Shown piece after piece: positions 47,049-55,802 of a stretch of 64,000 bases of DNA. This stretch comes from Burkholderia sp. HI2500 (GTDB lineage Bacteria; Pseudomonadota; Gammaproteobacteria; Burkholderiales; Burkholderiaceae): contig NZ_NKFL01000004.1 in NCBI RefSeq assembly GCF_002223055.1, positions 682,001 to 746,000 of the forward strand, given 5' to 3'. The notes below the pieces were generated by a model. It was not told the DNA's origin and did no database searches. It saw nothing but the letters and a program-made list of their open reading frames with translations. Positions within the stretch are counted from its first letter, which is position 1. Each line of letters begins with the position of its first letter. A program made the translations under genes and the position numbers.

Positions 47049-48389
47049 ATGAACGCACAAGAAGCCAATTTCGACGGGCTCGTCGGCCCGACCCACAACT
47101 ACGCCGGGCTGTCGTTCGGCAACGTGGCGTCGCTCAACAACGAAAAGTCGGCCGCGAATCCGAAAGCCGCTGCGAAGCAAGGGCTGCGCAAGATGAAGCA
47201 GCTCGCGGATCTCGGCTTCGCGCAAGGCGTGCTGCCGCCGCAGGAGCGGCCGTCGCTGCGCCTGCTGCGCGAGCTCGGCTTCTCCGGCAAGGACGCGGAC
47301 GTGATCGCGAAGGCCGCGAAGCAGGCGCCCGAACTGCTCGCCGCGGCGAGCTCGGCATCGGCGATGTGGACCGCGAACGCAGCCACCGTCAGCCCGTCGG
47401 CCGATACGAGCGACGGCCGCGTGCACTTCACGCCGGCGAACCTGTGCAGCAAGCTGCATCGCGCGATCGAGCACGAAGCGACGCGCCGCACGCTGTCGAC
47501 GCTGTTCGCCGATCCCGCGCATTTCGCGGTGCATGAAGCGCTGACCGGCACGCCGGCACTCGGCGACGAAGGCGCGGCGAACCACACGCGCTTTTGCGCC
47601 GAATACGGCAAGCCGGGCATCGAGTTCTTCGTGTACGGCCGCGCGGAGTACCGCCGCGGCCCCGAGCCGAAGCGCTTCCCGGCGCGCCAGACCTTCGAGG
47701 CGAGCCGCGCGGTCGCGCATCGCCACGGCCTCGACGAAGAAGCGACGGTCTATGCGCAGCAGGATCCGGACGTGATCGACGCGGGCGTGTTCCACAACGA
47801 CGTGATCTCGGTCGGCAACCGCGACACACTGTTCACGCACGAGCGCGCGTTCGTCAACAAGCAGGCGATCTACGACACGCTGACCGCCGCGCTCGACGCA
47901 CGCGGGGCGCGCCTGAACGTGATCGAGGTGCCCGAGGCCGCCGTGAGCGTGAACGACGCGGTGACGTCGTACCTGTTCAACAGCCAGCTGCTGTCGCGCG
48001 CGGACGGCTCGCAGGTGCTCGTCGTGCCGCAGGAATGCCGCGAGAACGGCAACGTCGCGGCCTATCTCGACGAACTCGCGGCCGGCAACGGCCCGATTCA
48101 CGACGTGCTCGTGTTCGACCTGCGCGAAAGCATGAAGAACGGCGGCGGCCCAGCGTGCCTGCGCCTGCGCGTCGTGCTGAACGAAGCGGAGCGCGCGGCC
48201 GTCACGTCGAACGTGTGGATCAACGACACGCTGTTCGCGTCGCTCGACACGTGGATCGACCGGCACTATCGCGACCGCCTCGCACCGGAAGACCTCGCCG
48301 ATCCGGCGCTGCTCGACGAATCGCGCACCGCGCTCGACGAGCTCACGCAGATCCTGCGCGTCGGTTCGCTGTATGACTTCCAGCGCTGA
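47049..48389 (+). CDS. astB: N-succinylarginine dihydrolase
   Basis: 446-aa guanidine-modifying enzyme converting succinylarginine to succinylornithine, CO2 and two ammonia. It begins [21 protein letters not shown]. Catalytic His/Glu segments lie in the centre ([24 protein letters not shown]), and the nucleophile is Cys370 in [13 protein letters not shown]. Size matches E. coli AstB (447). The last 17 bp overlap astE. Confidence 0.96.
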   Translation: MNAQEANFDGLVGPTHNYAGLSFGNVASLNNEKSAANPKAAAKQGLRKMKQLADLGFAQGVLPPQERPSLRLLRELGFSGKDADVIAKAAKQAPELLAAASSASAMWTANAATVSPSADTSDGRVHFTPANLCSKLHRAIEHEATRRTLSTLFADPAHFAVHEALTGTPALGDEGAANHTRFCAEYGKPGIEFFVYGRAEYRRGPEPKRFPARQTFEASRAVAHRHGLDEEATVYAQQDPDVIDAGVFHNDVISVGNRDTLFTHERAFVNKQAIYDTLTAALDARGARLNVIEVPEAAVSVNDAVTSYLFNSQLLSRADGSQVLVVPQECRENGNVAAYLDELAAGNGPIHDVLVFDLRESMKNGGGPACLRLRVVLNEAERAAVTSNVWINDTLFASLDTWIDRHYRDRLAPEDLADPALLDESRTALDELTQILRVGSLYDFQR

Positions 48390-49428
48390 TTCCCGCATGG
48401 CCGGCGCGCTGCTCGACGACTTCCTCGCGTTCACGCTGACCGGCGGCGCACCGTCCGCGACGGACGGCACCTGCGCGGCCGGCGCCGTGCGCTGGCAATG
48501 GCGCGGCGACGGGCTGCTCGCGCTCGAACCGGTGGCGGCCGAGGCCGCCGGCGCGGCGCGCGCGAGCGTGCTCGTGTCGGCCGGCGTGCACGGTGACGAG
48601 ACGGCGCCGATCGAGCTGCTGTCGATGCTCGTGCGCGATCTCGCCTCGGGCGCGCTGCCGCTCGCGTGCCGGCTGCTCGTCGTGCTCGGCAACGTGCCGG
48701 CGATGCGCGCCGGCGAACGCTATCTCGACGACGACCTGAACCGCCTGTTCAGCGGCCGTCACGCGCAGGTGCCCGACAGCCGCGAAGCACCGCGCGCCGC
48801 GCAGCTCGAAGCGGCCGCCGCTGCATTCTTCGCGGCCGCGCCGGCCGGCGCCGCGCGCTGGCACATCGACATGCACACGGCGATCCGCGCGTCGGTGTTC
48901 GAGCAGTTCGCGCTGCTGCCGCACACGGGCATGCCGCCGACACGCACGATGTTCGAATGGCTCGGCGACGCGCGGATCGCGGCCGTGCTGCTGCATACCG
49001 CGAAGGGCAACACGTATTCGCATTTTACGGCCGAGCATTGCGGTGCGCTCGCGTGCACGCTGGAACTCGGCAAGGTGCGCCCGTTCGGCCAGAACGACCT
49101 GGCGCGCTTCGCGCCGGCCGACCGCGCGGTGCGCAAGCTCGTGTCGGGCGCCGCTTGCGAGGCCGACGCGCCGTTGCCGCGCGTCTTCACGGTGATCGAC
49201 CAGATCACGAAGCAGAGCGACGCGCTCGAGCTGTTCGTCGCGGCCGACGTCGCGAATTTCACCGCGTTCGCACGCGGCACGGTGCTCGCGCAGGACGGCG
49301 ATTACCGCTACACGGTGACGCACGACGAAGAGCGCATCGTGTTTCCGAATCCGTCGGTGAAGCCGGGGTTGCGCGCGGGCCTGCTCGTCGTCGATACGAC
49401 CCGCGAGACGGTCGCCGCGCTCCTCTGA
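48373..49428 (+). CDS. astE: Succinylglutamate desuccinylase
   Basis: 351-aa M14-type zinc amidase releasing glutamate and succinate, the last AST step. Zinc ligands are His and Glu in [15 protein letters not shown] and His in [11 protein letters not shown]. The catalytic Glu is near [12 protein letters not shown]. The gene starts inside the end of astB, which couples the two. No terminator with a U-tract is seen downstream. Confidence 0.95.
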   Translation: MTSSADSRMAGALLDDFLAFTLTGGAPSATDGTCAAGAVRWQWRGDGLLALEPVAAEAAGAARASVLVSAGVHGDETAPIELLSMLVRDLASGALPLACRLLVVLGNVPAMRAGERYLDDDLNRLFSGRHAQVPDSREAPRAAQLEAAAAAFFAAAPAGAARWHIDMHTAIRASVFEQFALLPHTGMPPTRTMFEWLGDARIAAVLLHTAKGNTYSHFTAEHCGALACTLELGKVRPFGQNDLARFAPADRAVRKLVSGAACEADAPLPRVFTVIDQITKQSDALELFVAADVANFTAFARGTVLAQDGDYRYTVTHDEERIVFPNPSVKPGLRAGLLVVDTTRETVAALL

Positions 49429-49783
49429 CGGTGCCCGACTGCGCGTGGCCGCGGTGACCCGCGGCCCGCGCATCGCCCGGCCACCATTCCTGTTTCGAGA
49501 TAATGCCCATCCGCCGCGCAGAAGGCCCGCGGGTCGCGCTTGCGTATTTGCGACATCGTCTTGCAAGTTCGACGGGCCGCCCGGCTGACGTCGGCGCCCG
49601 CAGCGCAGCATCAAGTGCCGGCGGCTGCTTTGCCATATCGGGCCGCGCGGATTGGTACAATCGCGGCCTTGCGGCTGTTGCGCCGCATCACGGCGCGGCG
49701 GCAGCATTGCCGTGGTCATCCGACCCTGCAATGATGCATGCGCCCGTAGTTCCGGAACATTCGAGTATCGAGGAGAACACCTG
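49429..49783. other. 355-bp region between astE and the binding-protein gene
   Basis: No gene is supported. It has a TACAAT box at 49656-49661 with a TTGCCA 20 bp upstream (long spacing) and a GTCGC/GCGAC inverted pair at 49533-49554. The AGGAGA ribosome site of the next gene closes the region. Likely promoter region. Confidence 0.4.
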
Positions 49784-50578
49784 ATGAAGTTGGATTGGCG
49801 TAAAGTGGCCGCGCATGCGGTGGTGGCGGCATCGGCCGTGGCGGCAGGCAGCGCGATGGCAGCGGATCTGAAAGAGATCCGTTTCGGCGTCGAAGCCTCG
49901 TACGCGCCGTTCGAATACAAGACGCCCGACGGCAAGCTGACCGGCTTCGACATCGATATCGGCAACGCGGTGTGCGCGAAGCTGAAGACGAAGTGCGTGT
50001 GGGTCGAGAACGACTTCGACGGCCTGATCCCGGCGCTGCAGGCGCGCAAGTTCGACGCGATCAACTCGGACATGACGATCACCGACCAGCGCAAGCACGC
50101 GATCGCGTTCACCGATGCGATCTACACGATCCCGAACCAGCTGATCGCGAAGCAGGGCAGCGGCCTGCTGCCGACCCCGCAATCGCTGAAGGGCAAGCGC
50201 GTGGGCGTGCTGCAGGGCACGATCCAGGAAGCGTACGCGAAGAAGAAGTGGGCGCCGGCCGGCGTCGAAGTCGTGCCGTACCAGACGCAGGACCTGGCCT
50301 ACGCCGACCTGAAGTCGGGCCGTCTCGACGCGACGTTCCAGGACGCGGAAGCCGGCTCGAAGGGCTTCCTGACGAAGCCGCAAGGCCAGGGCTTCGCGTT
50401 CGCGGGCGGTACCGTGAGCGACGCCGAGATCCTCGGCTCGGGCGTCGGCTTCGGCCTGCGCAAGAACGACGCGGCGCTGAAGACCGCGCTCGATCAGGCG
50501 CTGAAGGAACTGAAGGCCGACGGCACGATCGACAACCTCGCGAAGAAGTACTTCAGCGTGCCCGTGACGCTCAAGTAA
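49784..50578 (+). CDS. argT: Periplasmic basic amino-acid-binding protein (ArgT/HisJ-like)
   Basis: 264 aa with a Sec signal ending AMA-AD (about residue 26) and a type-II periplasmic-binding fold (SBP_bac_3): IRFGVEASYAPFEYKTPDG, DIDIGNAVCAKLKTKC with the structural Cys pair, DMTITDQRKHAIAFTDAIY and GVLQGTIQEAYAKKKW. It most probably delivers arginine/ornithine/histidine to the HisQMP-like transporter encoded upstream of the AST genes. It is expressed from its own promoter and closed by a strong hairpin. Confidence 0.93.
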   Translation: MKLDWRKVAAHAVVAASAVAAGSAMAADLKEIRFGVEASYAPFEYKTPDGKLTGFDIDIGNAVCAKLKTKCVWVENDFDGLIPALQARKFDAINSDMTITDQRKHAIAFTDAIYTIPNQLIAKQGSGLLPTPQSLKGKRVGVLQGTIQEAYAKKKWAPAGVEVVPYQTQDLAYADLKSGRLDATFQDAEAGSKGFLTKPQGQGFAFAGGTVSDAEILGSGVGFGLRKNDAALKTALDQALKELKADGTIDNLAKKYFSVPVTLK

Positions 50579-50605
50579 GCGCTGCGCTCGATCGCACGAT
50601 GCAAG

Positions 50606-50638
50606 CAAACCGGCCGCTGATGCGGCCGGTTTGTCTTT
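50606..50638 (+). terminator. Terminator after argT
   Basis: A perfect 12-bp stem (50606-50617 with 50622-50633) and 4-nt loop, then TCTTT. Confidence 0.8.
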
Positions 50639-50717
50639 GGGGGCGGGAAATGACGAAAAACCGCGGACGACGGGAAACCGCGGACGGGAACCCGCGCGGC
50701 AGCGGCCGGCGGTGGCG

Positions 50718-52217
50718 TCAGGCCGGAAAGAACCGGCCCAGTTCGCGCGCCAGCTCGTTGAGCACGGCCATCTCCTGCTGCGTGATCTTGCGCGCGGGCT
50801 GCGCGCCGGCCCAGTCGCCGTACAGCAGCGCGACGGTCGTCGTGCCGACGCGCACCGGCAGCAGCACGAACGCGCGCGTGTCGTCGAATGCGTCGAGATA
50901 CCACGCGGGCAGGCGCTTGAGCATCTTCGGCTCCTGCGCCTGCTCGATGAAGATGCCGACCGAGTTCGAGATCGCGAGATGAAACACGTCCGGCTCGAAG
51001 CGCTCGTCGAAGCGCAGCCGGTCGAGCGTCGTGTCGACGCCGGGGCCGAAGCCGAGGCGCGCGGCGAACATGCCGTCGTCGTGGCGCACGAACATCACGG
51101 TGCGCGTGAACGCGAGGCCGGCCAGCAGGCTTTCCGACGCGAGCGCGAGCACCGGCGTCAGCACGTGCTCGGACGGCAGCGCACGCAGGTCCGCGAGGCC
51201 GGCTTCGAGGCACGCCTCGGGCGCGGCCTGGGCGCGCGCGATCGCATCGGCGTTCGCGCGCAGCTCGACGATCTCGCGCATCACGGTGTCGCTCGCTTCC
51301 TCGCGCGCGAGCCGCTCGGCGATCTCGACGAGCGCGTCGGATTCCATGTCGAGCTCCGCACCGTAGTGCTGCGCGAGCGCCGCGATGCGCGCGTCGCGCT
51401 GCGGGCTCGCGGGCATCACCAGCGCGCCCGCGACGTCGGTCGAGCAGCGGCTGATCGCGCGCAGCCAGCGGACGCGGTCGGCCGGGCCGTCATCGGTCGC
51501 ACGGCCCGCGTCGTGATCGTCATCGTCGTTGCCGAACGCGTCGGCATGGACCACGTGGTCACGATCGGCCATCCCCGCGCGGATCACGTCGGGCAAGCGC
51601 CAGCGCGCGGCGGCCTCGAGCCCGATCTCGTCGAAGCCGACGCCGAGCACGTCGATGCAGGCGGCCGCTTCGTCGCCGTTCAGCTCGGCCGCGCGACGGC
51701 GGATCCGGTCCCATTCGCTGTCGAGATAGCAGACCACGAGCAGCTTGCCGACCTGGCGCATCAGCGTGCAGACGACGGCTTCCTCGCCCGCGCGCAGCTC
51801 GGCGCGCTCGGTGAGCTTGCGTGCGACGCAGCCGGACAGCAGCGCCCGGTTCAGCTCGAGCTTCGCGTCGATGCGCCGCGGCGTACTGTGGTGGAAATGG
51901 TCGACGAGCTTGAGCCCGACGACGAGGTGGCCGACGGCGTCCATGCCGAGCACCATCAGGGCGCGGGTCACGGTCGTGATGTTGCCGCCGAACGCCATGT
52001 ACATCGCGGAGTTCGCGAGCCGCAGCACTTTCTGCGTGAGCGCGAAGTCCGACAGCACGACGCGCACGAGCGCGGTGAAGTCGAGGTCGTCGTTCTTCAT
52101 CGCGGCCATCGTCGCGCGCAGCGATTCCGACAGCAGCGGGAAATCGCCCCGTTCGTTCATCCGGGCCCACAGCTTGTCGAGCAATGCGGTGCGGGGCAGG
52201 TGTTCGGTGATTGACAT
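50718..52217 (-). CDS. HDOD domain signalling protein
   Basis: 499 aa. An HDOD domain spans about residues 20-220 (LLDKLWARMNERGDFPLLSE, DFALTQKVLRLANSAMYM, GMDAVGHLVVGLKLVDHF). An Asp-rich linker follows near 225-240 (NDDDDHDAG). A GAF-like C-terminal half follows (about 340-495; RTVMFVRHDDGMFAARLGF, VLLPVRVGTTTVALLYGDW). HDOD proteins resemble HD phosphohydrolases without certain activity and act in signalling. It follows the EAL/GGDEF gene by 27 bp, suggesting a shared c-di-GMP pathway. Confidence 0.88.
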   Translation of the reverse strand: MSITEHLPRTALLDKLWARMNERGDFPLLSESLRATMAAMKNDDLDFTALVRVVLSDFALTQKVLRLANSAMYMAFGGNITTVTRALMVLGMDAVGHLVVGLKLVDHFHHSTPRRIDAKLELNRALLSGCVARKLTERAELRAGEEAVVCTLMRQVGKLLVVCYLDSEWDRIRRRAAELNGDEAAACIDVLGVGFDEIGLEAAARWRLPDVIRAGMADRDHVVHADAFGNDDDDHDAGRATDDGPADRVRWLRAISRCSTDVAGALVMPASPQRDARIAALAQHYGAELDMESDALVEIAERLAREEASDTVMREIVELRANADAIARAQAAPEACLEAGLADLRALPSEHVLTPVLALASESLLAGLAFTRTVMFVRHDDGMFAARLGFGPGVDTTLDRLRFDERFEPDVFHLAISNSVGIFIEQAQEPKMLKRLPAWYLDAFDDTRAFVLLPVRVGTTTVALLYGDWAGAQPARKITQQEMAVLNELARELGRFFPA

Positions 52218-52244
52218 ACGGATCTGTCCGGTTCGCCGCGCGCG

Positions 52245-54080
52245 TCAGGCGGCGGCGTGCAGGTGCAGCTGCTGCGCCTCGAAGCGCCGCGCGAGCTCCT
52301 CGGACGGCAGCGCCTGGCAGACGAGCCAGCCCTGGATATGGTTGCAGCCCATCTCCGTCAGCAATTCGCGCTGCGCCTCGGTCTCGACGCCTTCGGCGAC
52401 GAGTTCGAGATCGAGCGTCTGCGCGAGGCCGACCACCGCCGACACGATCGCGCGGTCATTGCGCGAGGTCAGCAGGTTCTCGACGAAACTGCGGTCGATC
52501 TTCAGCTTCGCGAGCGGGAAGCGCTGCAGGTACGCGAGGCTCGAATAGCCGGTGCCGAAATCGTCGATCGCGAAGCGGATGCCGAGATCGGTCAGCTCCT
52601 CGAGCAGCCCCTTGGCCTGCGCGGGATCGTGCATCAGCAGGCTTTCGGTGATCTCGAGCACGATGCGGCGCGGGTCGATGCCCGTCAGCGCGATCGCCTC
52701 GCGCACGCTTTGCGTGAAGCGCGGGTCGCGGAACTGCTGCGGCGACACGTTGACCGCCACGTACTGCAGCGCGAGCCCCTGACGGTCCCAGGCGACGAGC
52801 TGCATGCACGCGGCCTTGAGCACCCAGTTGCCGAGATAGTTGATCAGGCCGATCGATTCGGCGAGCGGAATGAAGGTCGCCGGCGGCACGAGGCCGTGCA
52901 CCGGATGGCGCCAGCGGATCAGCGCCTCGACCCCGACCACTGCGCCCGACTGGCTGCGCGTGATCGGCTGGAAATGGAGCGAAAACTCGCCGTTGCGCAC
53001 GCCGTCGTACAGGTCGGCCTCGAGCTTCAGCCGTTCGGCGTCGGCCGGATCGTCGACGGGGGCGTGGAACGCGAGCGCATTGCCGCCCGACGCCTTCGCC
53101 TGCGCGAGCGCGTGGTCGGCGCGGCGCAGCAGCGGGCTGTGGTGCTGCGCGCGGTGCGGCGCCGAGCGCTCGTCAGGGTAGAGCGCGATGCCGATGCTCG
53201 CGGACAGGTGCACGGTCTGCCCCTGGTACACGTAGGGCTCGCGCACCGCGGCCTGCAGCCGGCGTGCGAGTGCGTCCGCCGCATTGCTCGCCTGCGTGCG
53301 GTTCGGCGCGCCGAGCACGACCGCGAACTTGTCGCTCGCGACGCGCGCGAGCTGCTCGTTCGGCGTGACGAGCGCCTTCAGCCGCTGCGCGGTCTCGCGC
53401 AGCAGCGTGTCGCCCGCGTCGTAGCCGAGCGCGCGGTTGATCCGCTGGTAGTCGTCGAGGTCGAGCAGCAGCAGCGCCGCGCAGGAGCCGTCCCCGTCGG
53501 CGGCCTGCTGCGCGCGCATCAGCGCGGGCACGAGCGCGGACAGGTTGTCGAGCCCCGTCATCGGGTCGTGGTGCATCTCGTAAGTCAGGCGCGCCTCGAG
53601 CGCGCGCCACGACGACACGTCGAACGCCGCGATCGCGAACCCGTCGACGCCGTGGTGACGGCTCTTGAACGCGCGGATCTCGACGTCCAGCGGGTAGGTG
53701 AGCGACTTGACGATGCACATCGTCGCCTTCTCGACCTGGCCGGAACGCGCGGCGCGTGCAAGCAGGCCTTCGAGCGCCGCGGTATCCTGTTCGGCGATCA
53801 GGTCGCGCAACGTCAGCGTGTGCAGGTAGTCGCGGTGGTAGCCGATGAAGCGCAGGCTCGCATCGGACACGTACAGAAAGCGCAGTTCGCGGTCGACATG
53901 GGCGAGGAAATCCACCGTGCCGACCGTCTGTTCCAGCCAGTTGCGCACGGAGTCGTCGCGTCGCGGCGCACCGGCGCGCGCGGGCATCAGCGCGCCGCCC
54001 GACCAGGCGAAGCGGCGCAGCGTAAGCAAGGCGCTGCGCCAGGAGCCCTTGCGTGACGTCTGTTTCCTGTTGGCTTCCAT
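52245..54080 (-). CDS. PAS-GGDEF-EAL protein, likely c-di-GMP phosphodiesterase
   Basis: 611 aa. A PAS-like sensor (about residues 50-165; LEQTVGTVDFLAHVDRELRF) precedes a GGDEF domain (about 170-335) and an EAL domain (about 350-600). The cyclase signature is degenerate: ASDKF (residues 248-252) replaces GGDEF, so synthesis is unlikely. The EAL side keeps its key motifs: GVEALIRWRHP, NVSPQQF, LEITES, DDFGTGYSSL, KIDRSFV and EGVET. It should therefore hydrolyse c-di-GMP, possibly with the GGDEF domain binding GTP as a regulator. No membrane anchor. Confidence 0.92.
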   Translation of the reverse strand: MEANRKQTSRKGSWRSALLTLRRFAWSGGALMPARAGAPRRDDSVRNWLEQTVGTVDFLAHVDRELRFLYVSDASLRFIGYHRDYLHTLTLRDLIAEQDTAALEGLLARAARSGQVEKATMCIVKSLTYPLDVEIRAFKSRHHGVDGFAIAAFDVSSWRALEARLTYEMHHDPMTGLDNLSALVPALMRAQQAADGDGSCAALLLLDLDDYQRINRALGYDAGDTLLRETAQRLKALVTPNEQLARVASDKFAVVLGAPNRTQASNAADALARRLQAAVREPYVYQGQTVHLSASIGIALYPDERSAPHRAQHHSPLLRRADHALAQAKASGGNALAFHAPVDDPADAERLKLEADLYDGVRNGEFSLHFQPITRSQSGAVVGVEALIRWRHPVHGLVPPATFIPLAESIGLINYLGNWVLKAACMQLVAWDRQGLALQYVAVNVSPQQFRDPRFTQSVREAIALTGIDPRRIVLEITESLLMHDPAQAKGLLEELTDLGIRFAIDDFGTGYSSLAYLQRFPLAKLKIDRSFVENLLTSRNDRAIVSAVVGLAQTLDLELVAEGVETEAQRELLTEMGCNHIQGWLVCQALPSEELARRFEAQQLHLHAAA

Positions 54081-54266
54081 GTTTCTCGCTGACGTGAAGG
54101 GCTGGAACCGGTTGTCCGGAAGGAATAACGGCAGACTGTGCGGAATCTTTAACGGACCGGCCGCGGATGGCGTTGCCGCTGGACCGGATCGGCCACGCGG
54201 GTGTTCGACAGGCGAACGCCGGCGGGGCCTACATCGAGGCTGACTTTATAAGAAATGAGGACGCAG

Positions 54267-54818
54267 ATGAAGCGAAAACTGTTGCTGGGCGCCGCCTTGG
54301 CGGCGCTGGTGGCCGGCCATGCGCTGATGGCGCAGGCGGAATTGAAGCCGGGTGCCGCGGCGCCCGATTTCACGACGCAGGCGTCGCTGGGCGGCAAGAC
54401 TTACACGTACTCGCTCGCGGACGCGCTGAAGCAGGGGCCGGTCGTGCTGTATTTCTATCCGGCCGCGTTCACGAAGGGCTGCACGATCGAGGCGCACGCG
54501 TTCGCGGACGCGGTCGACCGTTACAAGGCTTACGGCGCGACGGTGATCGGCGTTTCGGCCGACAAGATCGACACGCTGACGAAGTTCTCGGTGAGCGAGT
54601 GCCGGAGCAAGTTCCCGGTCGCGGCCGATCCGGATGCGAAGATCATCCGGGAATATGATGCGAAGCTGCCGGCGATCGACAAGGCGAACCGCGTGTCCTA
54701 CGTGATTTCGCCGGAAGGGAAGGTGCTCTACGAATACACGAGCATGTCGCCCGACAAGCACGTCGAGAACACGCTCGCCGCCGTGAAGGCGTGGGCTGAC
54801 GCGCATCCGAAGCAGTAA
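54267..54818 (+). CDS. Exported peroxiredoxin (AhpC/TSA, PrxQ-like)
   Basis: 183 aa. A Sec signal (MKRKLLLGAALAALVAGHAL, cleavage near AQA-EL) precedes a thioredoxin-fold peroxiredoxin core: GAAAPDFTTQAS, VLYFYPAAFTKGCTIEAHAF with the peroxidatic Cys, and VSADKIDTL. A second Cys in VSECRSKFPV could be the resolving residue. A periplasmic location is unusual for this usually cytoplasmic group. The ATG at 54267 has GAGGA upstream, which sits over an earlier in-frame ATG at 54255. Confidence 0.9.
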   Translation: MKRKLLLGAALAALVAGHALMAQAELKPGAAAPDFTTQASLGGKTYTYSLADALKQGPVVLYFYPAAFTKGCTIEAHAFADAVDRYKAYGATVIGVSADKIDTLTKFSVSECRSKFPVAADPDAKIIREYDAKLPAIDKANRVSYVISPEGKVLYEYTSMSPDKHVENTLAAVKAWADAHPKQ

Positions 54819-54839
54819 TCGGGCGGCCCGCACGGCAAA

Positions 54840-54860
54840 GCGGCCCGTCCTGCGGGCCGC
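54840..54860. terminator. Hairpin between convergent peroxiredoxin and oxidoreductase genes
   Basis: Stem GCGGCCCG/CGGGCCGC with a 5-nt loop. No T-tract on either side. Confidence 0.45.
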
Positions 54861-54904
54861 CGGTACGGAGCAACGCGCCGCCCGGGCGGCGGCGCGAGAG
54901 GCCG

Positions 54905-55534
54905 CTAGGCGCGCAATGCCTGCTCGATCGGCACGCTGCCGCCGACGAAGCCGACGATCTTGCGCGAGATGCCCAGCTTGATCGCCTCGATCGCGGCCCA
55001 GGCGACATCCTGGCGCGACACGGGTGGGGCGCCATCGAACCATGCGTCGGTGAGCGCGATCTTGCCGACACCCGGATCGTCCGTGAGCGGGCCGGGGCGC
55101 AGGATCGCGTAGTCGACGCCCGACGCGATCACGCGATCGTCGCCTTCGCGCTTCATCTGCGAATAGTGGCGCAGCGCGTCCGGGCCGAGCTCGGGCCGGT
55201 ACGCGGACAGCGAGCTGATCACCACCAGCTTCTGCGCGTTGTAAGCCAGCGCGTATTCGGCGGCGCGGGCGACCGCGTCGCGGTCGACCTGCTCCTCTTC
55301 GGCCGCGCCCTCCGATTCGGCCGAGCCGGCCGCGTAGATCACGTGCGAGATGCCCTGGAATGCGTGCGAGAAATCGTTCTTCAGGTCGGCTTCGACCACC
55401 CGTGCGCCCGCCAGCGCATAGCCGTGCCGGCGCACGAGCGCCGTGACCTCGAACTCCGGCTGCTTGAGCAGCAGATCCGCGCAGGCCTGGCCCGTTCGAC
55501 CGGTCGCGCCAATCAGCAGTACCTTCGTCGTCAT
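54905..55534 (-). CDS. NAD(P)-binding atypical short-chain dehydrogenase-like protein
   Basis: 209 aa with an NmrA/SDR_a5-like Rossmann fold: TTKVLLIGATGRTGQACADLL (glycine-rich), SHVIYAAGSAESEG, VVISSLSAYRPE, YSQMKREGDDRVIASGVDYAILRPGPLTDD. The catalytic Tyr-x3-Lys is present as Y-S-Q-M-K. ATG at MTTKVL is preceded by AAGGAG. Substrate unknown. Confidence 0.87.
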   Translation of the reverse strand: MTTKVLLIGATGRTGQACADLLLKQPEFEVTALVRRHGYALAGARVVEADLKNDFSHAFQGISHVIYAAGSAESEGAAEEEQVDRDAVARAAEYALAYNAQKLVVISSLSAYRPELGPDALRHYSQMKREGDDRVIASGVDYAILRPGPLTDDPGVGKIALTDAWFDGAPPVSRQDVAWAAIEAIKLGISRKIVGFVGGSVPIEQALRA

Positions 55535-55635
55535 GAAACCGCTCCTTGCTCGATGCGTCATCCTTCCAGATAGGGACGGACGACCGATAACTCAAGTGTA
55601 ATGTCGATTTGCCGATGCGGCGGGTGTGTATTAAG

Positions 55636-55680
55636 GGGCATACCGGCATCGGGCATACCGGCTGCGGGCGTACCGAGACC
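55636..55680. repeat. Three 15-bp tandem repeats
   Basis: Units of the form GGGCATACCGGCNNC at 55636-55650, 55651-55665 and 55666-55680, the third diverged. They lie in the gap upstream of the NYN gene. Confidence 0.65.
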
Positions 55681-55802
55681 GACATTCCGGTCGCCATTCA
55701 TTCACACGGATGCGGGAATGACGCGCCGACCGGCTATCATGTGCGCGATGCATTTTTCGCCGTTACGTCATACAACGCATCGGCCCACTGGTTGGAGTAC
55801 AC

